Origin: a virus
IMG/VR virus record: IMGVR_UViG_3300032315_000308
Coordinates: 1-29,602 of that record
Strand: one strand, 5' to 3'
DNA: 29,602 bases
Shown piece by piece: positions 1 to 7,249 of this stretch. Numbering within the stretch: position 1 is the first letter of the stretch; each line of letters starts with the position of its first letter. A program made the position numbers and the translations under genes. Under the pieces are notes generated by a model. It saw nothing but the letters and a program-made list of their open reading frames with translations, was not told the origin of the DNA and searched no databases.

Positions 1-1
1 T

Positions 2-1483
2 CCTATTAACGAGTCACCTATAGGTCTGCTGACTGCTGAGATTAAAGAAGAGTTAGGAATACCAAAAGGTAACATAGCTAGCCCATGGGCAGTTAAGCGA
101 CTCAAAGAATACGACGGTGATCTGACTCAGTTCAGAGTAGTTAAAAAGTTTCCGTCTCAGTTGGAGCAGGTGGCTATTACTAAGACAGAACCGGGAGACG
201 ATAACAACCAAGACATTTCGGCACTTGTAGGTAAGACAGACATCAGAAAGCTTGAAAGATTCTCTCAAGACGACCCTGATTCTTATTCTTACAGTGGTGG
301 GCTGTGTCAGTCAAACCAAGGTGTTCTTGACTTCGTGGAAATGTTTAAGGCACCAATTAAGATGCTGCATCCATTACTAACGGCAACACAAGAAAGAAAC
401 TATAAAGGCACAGAGGCGCTATCGGCTATTCCATATGATGGTATAGTGCTAGCTCACAGTAACGAATCTGAATGGACAGCGTTTAAACAGAACAAGAACA
501 ACGAAGCGTTTTTGGATAGGGTGTTCATCGTAGAAGTGCCATACTGTCTTAGGGTAGATGATGAAGTGAAAATCTACGAGAAGCTCCTAACAGGCAGTAA
601 GCTTAAAGAAGCTCCAATTGCCCCTAATACGCTGAGAATGCTTGCTGAATTTTGTGTTATATCTAGGCTGGAAGACCCAGAGAATTCAAGCATAGTATCT
701 AAAATGAGGGTATACAATGGTGAGAACGTTAAAGAAAGAGACGCTCATGCCAAGTCACTTCAAGAGTATAAGGATGGTGCATCATTAAATGAGGGGTTCT
801 TTGGAATCTCTACTAGGTTGGCATACAAGATTTTAGCTGAGGTCTTCAATTTTGACCCAAATGAAATCGCTGCAGACCCTGTACATTTGCTGTACGTACT
901 AGAGAAAACTGTGTTAAAACAAAGATATACTGATGACATCAAGGAAAAATACTTGACGTATATCAAGAAGTACCTAGCTTTGGACTACTTGAAACGAGTA
1001 GAGAAAGATATCCAGACTGCGTACTTAGATAGTTATGGTGAATACGGTCAGTCACTATTTGATCGCTACATCTTGTTTGCAGATCATTGGATACAAGATA
1101 ACGACTACAGGGACTGTGATACTGGACAAATGTTTGACAGACAGGAACTTAATCAAGAGTTAGAAAAGATTGAGAAACCTGCTGAAATCTCTAACCCTAA
1201 AGATTTTAGGCATGAGATTGTAAACTTTGCTTTACGTCATAGAGCTCAGAACAACGGTAAGAATCCTGATTGGACATCTTACGAAAAACTGAGACGTGTC
1301 ATTGAAGCGAACATGTTTAGAAAAACTAAAGATTTGTTACCAGTTATCTCGTTTACAGGGTCTGGAAACAAGGAAGATAAGACTAAGCATGAATCATTTG
1401 TCAAGAGAATGGAAACGATGGGGTACACTGAACGACAAGTAAGAAGGATCGTTGAGTGGCAAACTCGCGCAACTAAGGCATAA
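2..1483 (+). CDS. prkA: PrkA-type serine protein kinase, 5' end cut by window edge
   Basis: The frame is open from the first base of the window, so the gene starts upstream; 493 C-terminal residues are visible, against about 640 in E. coli YeaG/PrkA. PrkA is a cytoplasmic AAA-type serine/threonine kinase tied to nitrogen-starvation and stationary-phase survival in enterics and to sporulation in Bacillus. Visible landmarks are PINESPIGLL at the left edge, KTDIRKLE, a Walker B-like stretch GVLDFVEMFKAP followed by LHPLLTATQE, the AAA segment LAHSNESEW and NNEAFLDRVF, and the C-terminal PrkA domain (ENSSIVSKMRVY, KIEKPAEISNPKDFRHE, NPDWTSYEKLR, ELLPVISF-like). The Walker A loop lies outside the window. 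The visible part has no frameshift and its ending looks full length. An internal TTG at 161 is in frame but is not the start, since conserved sequence continues upstream. yeaH and spoVR homologues follow directly. Confidence 0.93.
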   Translation, partial: PINESPIGLLTAEIKEELGIPKGNIASPWAVKRLKEYDGDLTQFRVVKKFPSQLEQVAITKTEPGDDNNQDISALVGKTDIRKLERFSQDDPDSYSYSGGLCQSNQGVLDFVEMFKAPIKMLHPLLTATQERNYKGTEALSAIPYDGIVLAHSNESEWTAFKQNKNNEAFLDRVFIVEVPYCLRVDDEVKIYEKLLTGSKLKEAPIAPNTLRMLAEFCVISRLEDPENSSIVSKMRVYNGENVKERDAHAKSLQEYKDGASLNEGFFGISTRLAYKILAEVFNFDPNEIAADPVHLLYVLEKTVLKQRYTDDIKEKYLTYIKKYLALDYLKRVEKDIQTAYLDSYGEYGQSLFDRYILFADHWIQDNDYRDCDTGQMFDRQELNQELEKIEKPAEISNPKDFRHEIVNFALRHRAQNNGKNPDWTSYEKLRRVIEANMFRKTKDLLPVISFTGSGNKEDKTKHESFVKRMETMGYTERQVRRIVEWQTRATKA

Positions 1484-1490
1484 CCAAGCG

Positions 1491-1520
1491 GATTGTCTGG
1501 AGGGTATCCTCTGGACAATC
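1491..1520 (+). terminator. Intergenic 13-bp hairpin between prkA and yeaH homologues
   Basis: GATTGTC at 1491 and GACAATC at 1514-1520 form the base of a 13-bp stem (two G-T pairs) closed by a GTAT tetraloop. Only three T residues follow, and then the yeaH ribosome-binding site (AAGGGG). It lies between two genes expected to be co-expressed, so partial attenuation or RNA processing fits better than a full stop. The structure is plain in the sequence; its role is inferred. Confidence 0.55.
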
Positions 1521-1537
1521 TTTAAGGGGAACAGACA

Positions 1538-2713
1538 ATGACCATCATTGACAAAAGGAAAGCCGGAAAGAATCAATCTGCTGATAATAGGCAGAGATTC
1601 ATTAAACGGTATAAGAAGCACATAAAGAAGGCTATAGATGACGTCAGCCAAGACGACTCTATAACCGATACTATTAAAAATAGAAAGATTAAGATACCAG
1701 CTAAGGACTTGAGCGAACCAGATTTCAGCTTAGATCCAAACACTGGTAGAAAAGATATAGTTTTGCCCGGAAATAAGACCTTACAAAGAGGAGACAAGAT
1801 AGATAGACCTAAGCAAGGTCAAGGACAAAGTGGAAATGGTGGAAGCGACAGTGGAGAAGGAGAAGATGAATTTACGTTTGTGCTGACTAAAGAGGAATTC
1901 TTTGATATCTACTTTAGTGACATGGCATTACCTAACTTTATTAAAGAGTCATTTAAAGACACTAAGAAGTTTAAATATAAAAGATGTGGTTACACAAGAG
2001 ATGGCATACCGGCTAGAATGGACTTAATGAAGACATTTAAGCAATCGCTATCTAGACGTATTGCAACCAGAGAGTCATTAGAGGAAGAAGGGAAGAAGCC
2101 TAGGTTTTTAGATGATGTTGATCTTAGGTATAAACATTTTGTTAAGAAGCCTGAGCCTATAACTCATGCTAGAATATTCTTCTTAATGGATGTGTCATAC
2201 TCTATGGGAGAAACTGAGAAGTTAATAGCTAAGAAGTTTTTTATGCTACTGTATTTGTTTTTATATAGAGAGTATGAAAAGATAGAGCTGACCTTTGTGA
2301 GACACACTCATGAAGCAGACGTGGTTACAGAAGACGAGTTCTTTCACTCTACCAAGACTGGAGGCACTGTAGTATCTTCTGGCTTAGAATTAATTAACAG
2401 TATAATAGATACAGAAATAACTCTCAGCGAGACAAACGTATATGTGGCACAAGCATCGGATGGAGATAATTTCACTACTGATGACAAAAATTGTATAGAC
2501 CAATTAGTGATGCTGATAGACAAGGTGCAATATTTTGCTTATATTCAAGTAGAAGACGCAAGACGTTTTAGCTGGAAGAATCAGCAGAGTATTGAAGACT
2601 TGTTTGACTTGTATGCAGAAACTGCAAAAGAAAACAAGAAGTTTAACATACAGCGAGTACACTCACCAGAGGATGTTTATCCGGTGTTAAAAGAGCTGTT
2701 TAAGAAGGAGTGA
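1538..2713 (+). CDS. yeaH: YeaH-family protein (DUF444, VWA-type)
   Basis: 391 residues, slightly shorter than E. coli YeaH (about 427). The family has no settled biochemical role but is genetically coupled to PrkA. The N-terminus (IDKRKAGKNQSADNRQRFIKRYKKHIK) matches the basic opening of YeaH. A Gly/Ser/Gln-rich linker at about 93-107 is followed by DEFTFVLTKEEF and LPN. The von Willebrand A-like domain begins near 212 with a complete MIDAS-type motif D218-x-S220-x-S222 in LMDVSYSM, then GGTVVSS near 275 and the family signature AQASDGDN. The C-terminus DVYPVLKELF matches YeaH. The segment between LSRRIATRE and DDVDLRYK is shorter than in E. coli, which accounts for much of the length difference. 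AAGGGG precedes the ATG. It ends three bases before the SpoVR start, consistent with one operon. Confidence 0.93.
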   Translation: MTIIDKRKAGKNQSADNRQRFIKRYKKHIKKAIDDVSQDDSITDTIKNRKIKIPAKDLSEPDFSLDPNTGRKDIVLPGNKTLQRGDKIDRPKQGQGQSGNGGSDSGEGEDEFTFVLTKEEFFDIYFSDMALPNFIKESFKDTKKFKYKRCGYTRDGIPARMDLMKTFKQSLSRRIATRESLEEEGKKPRFLDDVDLRYKHFVKKPEPITHARIFFLMDVSYSMGETEKLIAKKFFMLLYLFLYREYEKIELTFVRHTHEADVVTEDEFFHSTKTGGTVVSSGLELINSIIDTEITLSETNVYVAQASDGDNFTTDDKNCIDQLVMLIDKVQYFAYIQVEDARRFSWKNQQSIEDLFDLYAETAKENKKFNIQRVHSPEDVYPVLKELFKKE

Positions 2714-2716
2714 CAC

Positions 2717-4189
2717 ATGGAGACTCCATTGTTTACAGGCACCGAGTGGGATTTTGACACTCTTGACCGGACATGGAAAGTTATAGACGACATCGGCAGA
2801 AATCAGCTAGGTGTCGACTATTATGAACCACAGTTTGAGATTATATCCAGCGAGCAAATGCTTGATTGCTATAGTAGTCACGCTATGCCTGCTATGTATA
2901 ATCACTGGTCGTTCGGTAAGTCGTTTATCCAGAACGAACATGGATATAAAACTGGACAGTCTGGTCTTGCTTATGAGGTAGTTATTAACACTAACCCAAG
3001 CATTGCGTACCTCATGGAAAACAACTCTATGACTATGCAAGCTTTGGTTATGGCACATGCTTCAGTAGGACACTCTGGTTTCTTTAAGAGCAACTACTTG
3101 TTTAGAGAGTGGTCTGATGCGGATTCCATATTAGACTACCTGAAGTATGCCAAAAACTACATAATTAAATGTGAGGAAAAGTACGGTGCCACCCAAGTTG
3201 AAGAGCTATTGGATGCATGCCATAGCCTACAAAGACACGGGGTAGATAAGTACAAAAGGCCACACATTAAAGCAGAAGTTGAAAGACAAAAGAAGAGGGA
3301 GTATGACAAATATTTGGAACAACACTTTAATGACTTGTGGCGCACTGTGCCAGAATCAGAGGAGGAAAAAATACCAGAGGAAGAGCAGACTGATAAGGTT
3401 TTCCCTGAAGAAAACATTTTGTACTTTTTGGAAAAGCACAGCCCGGTACTTAAAGATTGGCAACGAGAGATATTAAGGATAGTGAGAAAGATTTCTCAGT
3501 ATTTTTATCCTCAAATGCAAACTCAGTTGATGAATGAGGGATTTGCGTCTTTTACTCATCACACTATTATGAACATGATGTGGGAACAGAATCATATAAC
3601 TTCTGGGTCGTACATTGAGTTCATTAAGAGCCATGCTGGAGTTGTTGCTCAACCTGATTGGGACCATAAGTATTACAGTGGTATTAATGTGTATGCTCTT
3701 GGATTTGCTATGATGAAAGACATCCAGCGAATCTGTACGGCACCAGATGATGAGGATAGAAGGTATTTCCCTAGCATCTGCGACACAGATTGGAAACGTA
3801 CCATATTAGATGTGGTTCAGAACTATAGAGATGAGAGCTTTGTTACTCAGTTTTTATCTCCAAAGATATTACGAAAGTTTAAACTGTTTGCTTTAACTAT
3901 GGATGAGGAGAAAGATTATTATCAAGTTGGATTAACTCACGATGATGACCACTTGCTGGCAGTCAGAAAAGCTTTATCGGCTCAGTACGATTTGTCCAAG
4001 AGAGTGCCTCAAATTGAAGTAACCAGCGTTGACTGGAATGGAGATAGGGTTTTGCACCTAACCCATTTTGTTCAGCAAGATAGATTGCTATCTCACAAGG
4101 ATGCAAAAAAGACAGCTGCATATATTCATCAACTATGGGGGCACCAAGTTAGAATTCATTATGTGGATGAAACTGGTGAAGAAATATGA
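2717..4189 (+). CDS. spoVR: SpoVR/YcgB-family protein
   Basis: 490 residues, close to E. coli YcgB (510) and full length. In Bacillus SpoVR affects spore cortex formation; in enterics YcgB is a stress-regulated protein of unknown chemistry that co-occurs with PrkA and YeaH. Landmarks: WDFDTLD at the start, EIISSEQMLDCYSSHAMP, YNHWSFGKSF, GQSGLAYEVVIN, the His-bearing VMAHASVGHSGFFKSNYLFR (His114, His119), KDWQREILRIVRKISQYFYP, the block MNEGFASFTHHTIMN (272-286), and FVTQFLSPKILRKFKLF. The two His-containing blocks could bind metal, but this is inference. An acidic linker near 213-227 looks unstructured. GGAG lies just before the ATG and overlaps the yeaH stop. The gene ends inside an ATGA that starts the next small gene. 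Codon use looks like the neighbouring phage genes. Confidence 0.94.
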   Translation: METPLFTGTEWDFDTLDRTWKVIDDIGRNQLGVDYYEPQFEIISSEQMLDCYSSHAMPAMYNHWSFGKSFIQNEHGYKTGQSGLAYEVVINTNPSIAYLMENNSMTMQALVMAHASVGHSGFFKSNYLFREWSDADSILDYLKYAKNYIIKCEEKYGATQVEELLDACHSLQRHGVDKYKRPHIKAEVERQKKREYDKYLEQHFNDLWRTVPESEEEKIPEEEQTDKVFPEENILYFLEKHSPVLKDWQREILRIVRKISQYFYPQMQTQLMNEGFASFTHHTIMNMMWEQNHITSGSYIEFIKSHAGVVAQPDWDHKYYSGINVYALGFAMMKDIQRICTAPDDEDRRYFPSICDTDWKRTILDVVQNYRDESFVTQFLSPKILRKFKLFALTMDEEKDYYQVGLTHDDDHLLAVRKALSAQYDLSKRVPQIEVTSVDWNGDRVLHLTHFVQQDRLLSHKDAKKTAAYIHQLWGHQVRIHYVDETGEEI

Positions 4190-4323
4190 AATGTAAAAAA
4201 TGCGAATCACTAATAGGCACCGGAATTTGTAACAGATGTTGTGGAATACGTATTGCGATGTATTTAACTTGTTTGATACTCTTTACAGTAGATAATGCGC
4301 GTCTACTGGGATTGTGTCACTAA
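4186..4323 (+). CDS. 45-residue zinc-ribbon membrane microprotein, copy 1
   Basis: Starts at an ATG overlapping the spoVR stop by four bases (ATGA), the usual mark of translational coupling. The protein begins MKCKKCESLIGTGICNRCC, a CxxC-11-CxxC half-zinc-ribbon, followed by a hydrophobic helix (about IAMYLTCLILFTV, 24-36) and a short tail. The next gene has the same length, the same Cys pattern and the same GTG turn, so the two are a tandem duplication. I know of no named family. Linkage to spoVR suggests a membrane partner or anchor for the PrkA/SpoVR system, which is inference. Confidence 0.6.
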   Translation: MKCKKCESLIGTGICNRCCGIRIAMYLTCLILFTVDNARLLGLCH

Positions 4324-4335
4324 TTGGAGATAAAA

Positions 4336-4473
4336 ATGAAATGTTCAATATGTAAAGTATTATTAGGAACTGGAAAATGCGACCAATGCCATGATGTATC
4401 TGTAAAGATTATTATTGGCTCAGCGGTATTCTTCATGGTGGCTGTCATGCTATTGGCTGCGGGCATACTGTGA
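4336..4473 (+). CDS. 45-residue zinc-ribbon membrane microprotein, copy 2
   Basis: Begins MKCSICKVLLGTGKCDQCH and shares the pattern MKCxxCxxLxGTGxCxxC with the preceding gene; both are exactly 45 residues. The C-terminal half (about 25-45, IIIGSAVFFMVAVMLLAAG) is a clear transmembrane helix, more hydrophobic than in copy 1. TTGGAG lies 6 bases before the ATG. The stop TGA overlaps the GTG start of the RuvC-like gene. A short cytoplasmic metal-binding head joined to one membrane helix is the simplest reading. Function is unknown. Confidence 0.62.
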   Translation: MKCSICKVLLGTGKCDQCHDVSVKIIIGSAVFFMVAVMLLAAGIL

Positions 4474-4952
4474 TTATTGGTATTGATCCGGGGCTATCAG
4501 GTGCTATAGGGGTGCTGGACTCGTCCGGCAAAGCCCTTATGGTGCTTGATATGCCTTTAATGATTAAGGGTAAGGGTACAGGTGCAGTTAAACAATGCGT
4601 TAACGCTAGAGGCCTCTATGACCTTTTAAAGGGGCTTGACGATAATGCCACCTGTGTTCTTGAAACAGTTAACTCACGTCCCGGTCAAGGTGTTGCCGGA
4701 GTGTTTTCACTAGGAGATACTTATGGTTGCATTCGATCAGTAATTGCCTGTCTTGGGCTGCCACTGATTAATGTTGCACCAGTAACTTGGAAGAAACACT
4801 TTAAGATAACTAAAGAGAAGGAAGTGGCTAGAGCTTTAGCCATAGAGACGTTCCCAGAGATGAGCAAACAGTTAGCTCGAAAGAAGGATATAGATAGAGC
4901 TGAAAGTTTATTAATAGCTTTATGGGGGTTTAAGACTAACAAGGGGTGCTAA
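4470..4952 (+). CDS. ruvC: RuvC-like Holliday junction resolvase
   Basis: 160 residues, the size of phage and bacterial RuvC nucleases, which cut four-way DNA junctions during recombination and before packaging. The first strand IIGIDPGLSGAIG carries catalytic Asp6; LETVNSRPGQGVAGVFSLG supplies Glu65 and the RuvC-like glycine-rich stretch; the C-terminal helix DIDRAESLLIALWG supplies the acidic pair Asp142/Glu145. The GTG start lies in the stop codon of the preceding microprotein (GTGA); starting later would lose the catalytic first strand. It may resolve replication intermediates made by genes upstream of the window. The RNase H-fold assignment is firm; true junction specificity cannot be read from the sequence. 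Confidence 0.85.
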   Translation: MIIGIDPGLSGAIGVLDSSGKALMVLDMPLMIKGKGTGAVKQCVNARGLYDLLKGLDDNATCVLETVNSRPGQGVAGVFSLGDTYGCIRSVIACLGLPLINVAPVTWKKHFKITKEKEVARALAIETFPEMSKQLARKKDIDRAESLLIALWGFKTNKGC

Positions 4953-5732
4953 ATGAGATTGCCGAAGCATTTTATACTGCCGGACTGCCAGATTAAGAAA
5001 GGCGTAGATATGTCCCATTTGGTACATATTGGACATTACATAGTAGATAAAAAACCAGATGTTATCATAAACTTAGGTGACTTTGCGGATATGCCAAGTC
5101 TATGTAGTTATGACAAAGGACAGAAGTGTTTTGAGGGTAGAAGATACAAAGAAGACATTCAGGCTGCTAAAGAGGGAATGGACTTGTTGTTGGGGCCAAT
5201 GAGAAAATACAACAAACAGGCTGCCAAACTGCACAGACCTAGGTATCGACCGAGAATGGTTCTTACCCTTGGAAATCACGAAGAAAGGATTAAACGGACA
5301 ATTAATTTCAGTCCTGAATATGAGGGTATGATAGGGTATCACGACTTACCATATGAAGACTGGGAAGTTGTAGACTATCTAAAACCTATAGATATAGATG
5401 GTGTGACGTATGTTCACTTCTTGGCAAACCCAATGAGTGGTAAACCATATTCAAGTAACGCCATGAACCAATTAGTTAAAGTAGGTAAGTCGTTTGTTGT
5501 TGGACATAAACAGACACTTGATATAGCAACTAGGTTTACATTAGGAGGGCAACAGCAGTGGGGCATTGTGGCAGGAGCTTGCTATAAGCACCAAGAGGAC
5601 TACAAAGGGTATCAAGGTAATGACCACTTTAGGGGTGTACTAATGCTTCATAGAGTGATTAATGGTAGCTTTGATCCCTGTGTTATTTCTCTAGATTACT
5701 TAAAAGATAAGTACGACCATTTGACAAAATAG
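4953..5732 (+). CDS. Calcineurin-like metallophosphoesterase
   Basis: 259 residues with the ordered metal-binding motifs of the calcineurin-like phosphoesterase fold: LPDCQ at 9-13 (a phage-style D-x-Q in place of D-x-H), NLGDFAD at 40-46, LGNHEERI at 106-113, His155 and VVGHKQ at 182-187. Such enzymes hydrolyse phosphomono- or diesters, and phage members are often thought to act on nucleic acids or nucleotides; the substrate cannot be told here. The ATG follows the ruvC TAA directly with AAGGGG upstream, so it is probably co-translated with the resolvase. That pairing hints at a DNA-processing role, which is inference. No signal peptide is present, so it is cytoplasmic. Confidence 0.82.
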   Translation: MRLPKHFILPDCQIKKGVDMSHLVHIGHYIVDKKPDVIINLGDFADMPSLCSYDKGQKCFEGRRYKEDIQAAKEGMDLLLGPMRKYNKQAAKLHRPRYRPRMVLTLGNHEERIKRTINFSPEYEGMIGYHDLPYEDWEVVDYLKPIDIDGVTYVHFLANPMSGKPYSSNAMNQLVKVGKSFVVGHKQTLDIATRFTLGGQQQWGIVAGACYKHQEDYKGYQGNDHFRGVLMLHRVINGSFDPCVISLDYLKDKYDHLTK

Positions 5733-5748
5733 TCTGATAGTACATACT
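5721..5748 (+). promoter_or_regulatory. Candidate sigma70 promoter for the downstream membrane-protein and peptidase genes
   Basis: TTGACA at 5721-5726 (inside the end of the phosphoesterase gene), a 16-base spacer and CATACT at 5743-5748 (4 of 6 to consensus). A short inverted repeat AGTACA / TGTACT (5739-5744 and 5754-5759) overlaps the -10 region. The -35 is perfect but the -10 is weak. Confidence 0.35.
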
Positions 5749-5796
5749 TAATGTGTACTTCAAGCATTTAATGTCAACCAAACTGAGGTTACCAAA

Positions 5797-6090
5797 ATGA
5801 AAAAGATATTAGAGTATGCATATAAACTAGTGGAAGCGGTCAAAGGGGTCTTTGATTCAATTCCGGATGACAAAAAGAAACACATAATTGCGGGGTTATT
5901 TATAGGTCTAGTATTCGGCGAACTGCTGGTTTTGGCTGGTATAATATTAGTGGTAGTGTCTGTTGGTAAAGAACTTTATGACTTCCTAACCGATAAGTAC
6001 TTAGGGATTAAACATGACGTAGAAGTTTTAGACGCATTAGCCACCATAGTGGGCGGTTTAGCAGGTATTGGTATCGTTCACCTTATATAG
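5797..6090 (+). CDS. Small polytopic membrane protein
   Basis: 97 residues. An amphipathic N-terminal helix (1-20) leads to DDKKKHIIAG, a hydrophobic segment at about 30-56, then GKELYDFLTDKYLG, and a second hydrophobic segment at about 77-96 beginning VLDALATIVGG. The spaced polar residues (D-x-x-x-H, GKExxD, D-x-x-AT) recall YfiM/DUF2279 or VanZ-like small membrane proteins, but I hold this loosely. It could take part in lysis as a holin-like protein, yet it lies on the opposite strand from the lysozyme. GAGG precedes the ATG. The gene is spaced 6-9 bases from the aminopeptidase, so the two are likely co-expressed. Confidence 0.6.
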   Translation: MKKILEYAYKLVEAVKGVFDSIPDDKKKHIIAGLFIGLVFGELLVLAGIILVVVSVGKELYDFLTDKYLGIKHDVEVLDALATIVGGLAGIGIVHLI

Positions 6091-6099
6091 GGGAATACT

Positions 6100-6987
6100 A
6101 TGAAGAAAGCAAAAAAGATTATTGTTGAGTTGGGGCTTATGCCCCCCAACATATTGACTCCCATTAAACTGGCCAGTATGTTTAACCATAAAGAGTTTGC
6201 CCATACATCAAAAGAGTTGGTGGGGCTAAAAGCTGTAGGAGGGTCTAAAGCTTGGTTAGGCCACACACAAGTAGGTAAAAAAGAAAGTAACTTTAGAGTG
6301 GCAATAGTAGGTAAAGGTATAACGTTTGATTCTGGTGGTATATCCATCAAACCAGCACACAACATGCATGAAATGAAGTTTGACATGCTGGGGGCTGCTA
6401 CAGCGTTAGCACTTGCTGAAACACTAAAGGACTTTAAAGGCATAGTAGACATATATGGCGTATGTGCTGAAAACACATTTCACCATGAGTGTTTAAGACC
6501 CGGAGATGTTTTAGAGTATGCTGATGGTACTAAGGTAGAGATTATCAATACGGATGCTGAAGGACGATTAGTATTAGCTGATGGTATTATAGAGGCTAAG
6601 AAACACCATCCAGACATAATTATCACTATAGCTACACTAACGGGTGCTGCAAGGGCTGCATTAGGTAGCGCTACTGCCCTATTTGGTAATGACGATAGTT
6701 TAGTACAGAAGGCTATAGAGGCTTCTAAAGAGGCTAAAGAGTTACTGTGGCAGTTGCCAATTTGGGACATACACCGTAAGGACATTAAGGGCATAAAAGG
6801 TGTGGCAGACATTAAGAACCAAGGCACTATAGCAGGGGCTAGTACCGCTGCAGCGTTTCTTGAGCATTTTGTCAAAGACTCTCTGTGGCTGCACTTTGAT
6901 ATAGCAGGGTCTGCGTATAAAGATTCTAAACCCACTGGTGTTATGTTAGAAACTATTACTAAGTTACTTGACAGAATTATAGAGTGA
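6100..6987 (+). CDS. M17 leucyl aminopeptidase, catalytic domain only
   Basis: 295 residues, against about 480-500 for cellular PepA/LAP: the N-terminal domain is absent. M17 enzymes are two-metal peptidases, usually hexameric, that remove N-terminal residues from peptides. All expected ligands and catalytic residues are present with family spacing: Lys72, Asp77 (GKGITFDSGG), Lys84, Asp95, and the NTDAEGRL signature with Asp152, Glu154 and Arg156. An ATG with AGGGGA before it and the natural domain boundary argue for a genuine short form rather than a truncated gene; no upstream remnant of the N-domain is visible. In E. coli the N-domain of PepA also contributes to DNA binding, so this version should be a peptidase without that role (inference). 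It could help recycle host peptides or trim a phage protein. Confidence 0.88.
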   Translation: MKKAKKIIVELGLMPPNILTPIKLASMFNHKEFAHTSKELVGLKAVGGSKAWLGHTQVGKKESNFRVAIVGKGITFDSGGISIKPAHNMHEMKFDMLGAATALALAETLKDFKGIVDIYGVCAENTFHHECLRPGDVLEYADGTKVEIINTDAEGRLVLADGIIEAKKHHPDIIITIATLTGAARAALGSATALFGNDDSLVQKAIEASKEAKELLWQLPIWDIHRKDIKGIKGVADIKNQGTIAGASTAAAFLEHFVKDSLWLHFDIAGSAYKDSKPTGVMLETITKLLDRIIE

Positions 6988-6996
6988 TACTATACT
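6968..6996 (+). promoter_or_regulatory. Strong sigma70 promoter ahead of the small-gene cluster
   Basis: TTGACA at 6968-6973, exactly 17 bases, TATACT at 6991-6996 (5 of 6 to consensus). It overlaps the end of the aminopeptidase gene and would start RNA near 7003, about 25 bases before the HicB-like ATG. AGAGT / ACTCT arms (6981-6985 and 6994-6998) flank the -10 and could be part of an operator. Confidence 0.75.
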
Positions 6997-7027
6997 CTGT
7001 ATAACAACTAAACAAAGAGGTGACATT

Positions 7028-7240
7028 ATGTATATTGAATGCAGGGGATATGTAGCAGACGTCTATTTTCACGAGGAAAAAGACTGCTACTATGGAGCAG
7101 TTCTTGACGATAACGATAATGTCATCTTAGAGTTTATCGGAGATGATATAGACTCAGCAGTATTTAACTTTGAAGCAACTGTCGGTGCTCATGAGTACAG
7201 TCAAATGTGTTCAAGAGCAGTTCAGGCCACCATACAGTAG
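7028..7240 (+). CDS. HicB-like small protein
   Basis: 70 residues. The segment GYVADVYFHEEKDCYYGAVL followed by VILEFIGDDIDSAVFNFEATV has the strand-turn-strand then helix pattern of the HicB partial RNase H fold, the antitoxin half of HicAB systems. No C-terminal DNA-binding helix-turn-helix or ribbon-helix-helix is present, and no HicA toxin lies nearby, so this is a solo version. In phages such solo proteins may act as antitoxin mimics or unrelated regulators; that is inference. It is the first gene after a strong promoter, with GAGGTG before the ATG, suggesting early expression. Confidence 0.55.
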   Translation: MYIECRGYVADVYFHEEKDCYYGAVLDDNDNVILEFIGDDIDSAVFNFEATVGAHEYSQMCSRAVQATIQ

Positions 7241-7249
7241 GAGAGTATC

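Noticed and set aside
161-163. TTG as the start of the PrkA-like gene
   Set aside because: The frame is open to the first base of the window and the upstream residues match the family, so the gene starts outside the window.
6078-6935. Two long - strand frames opposite the aminopeptidase gene
   Set aside because: They are shadows of a well-supported gene with catalytic motifs and lack ribosome-binding sites and recognisable domains.
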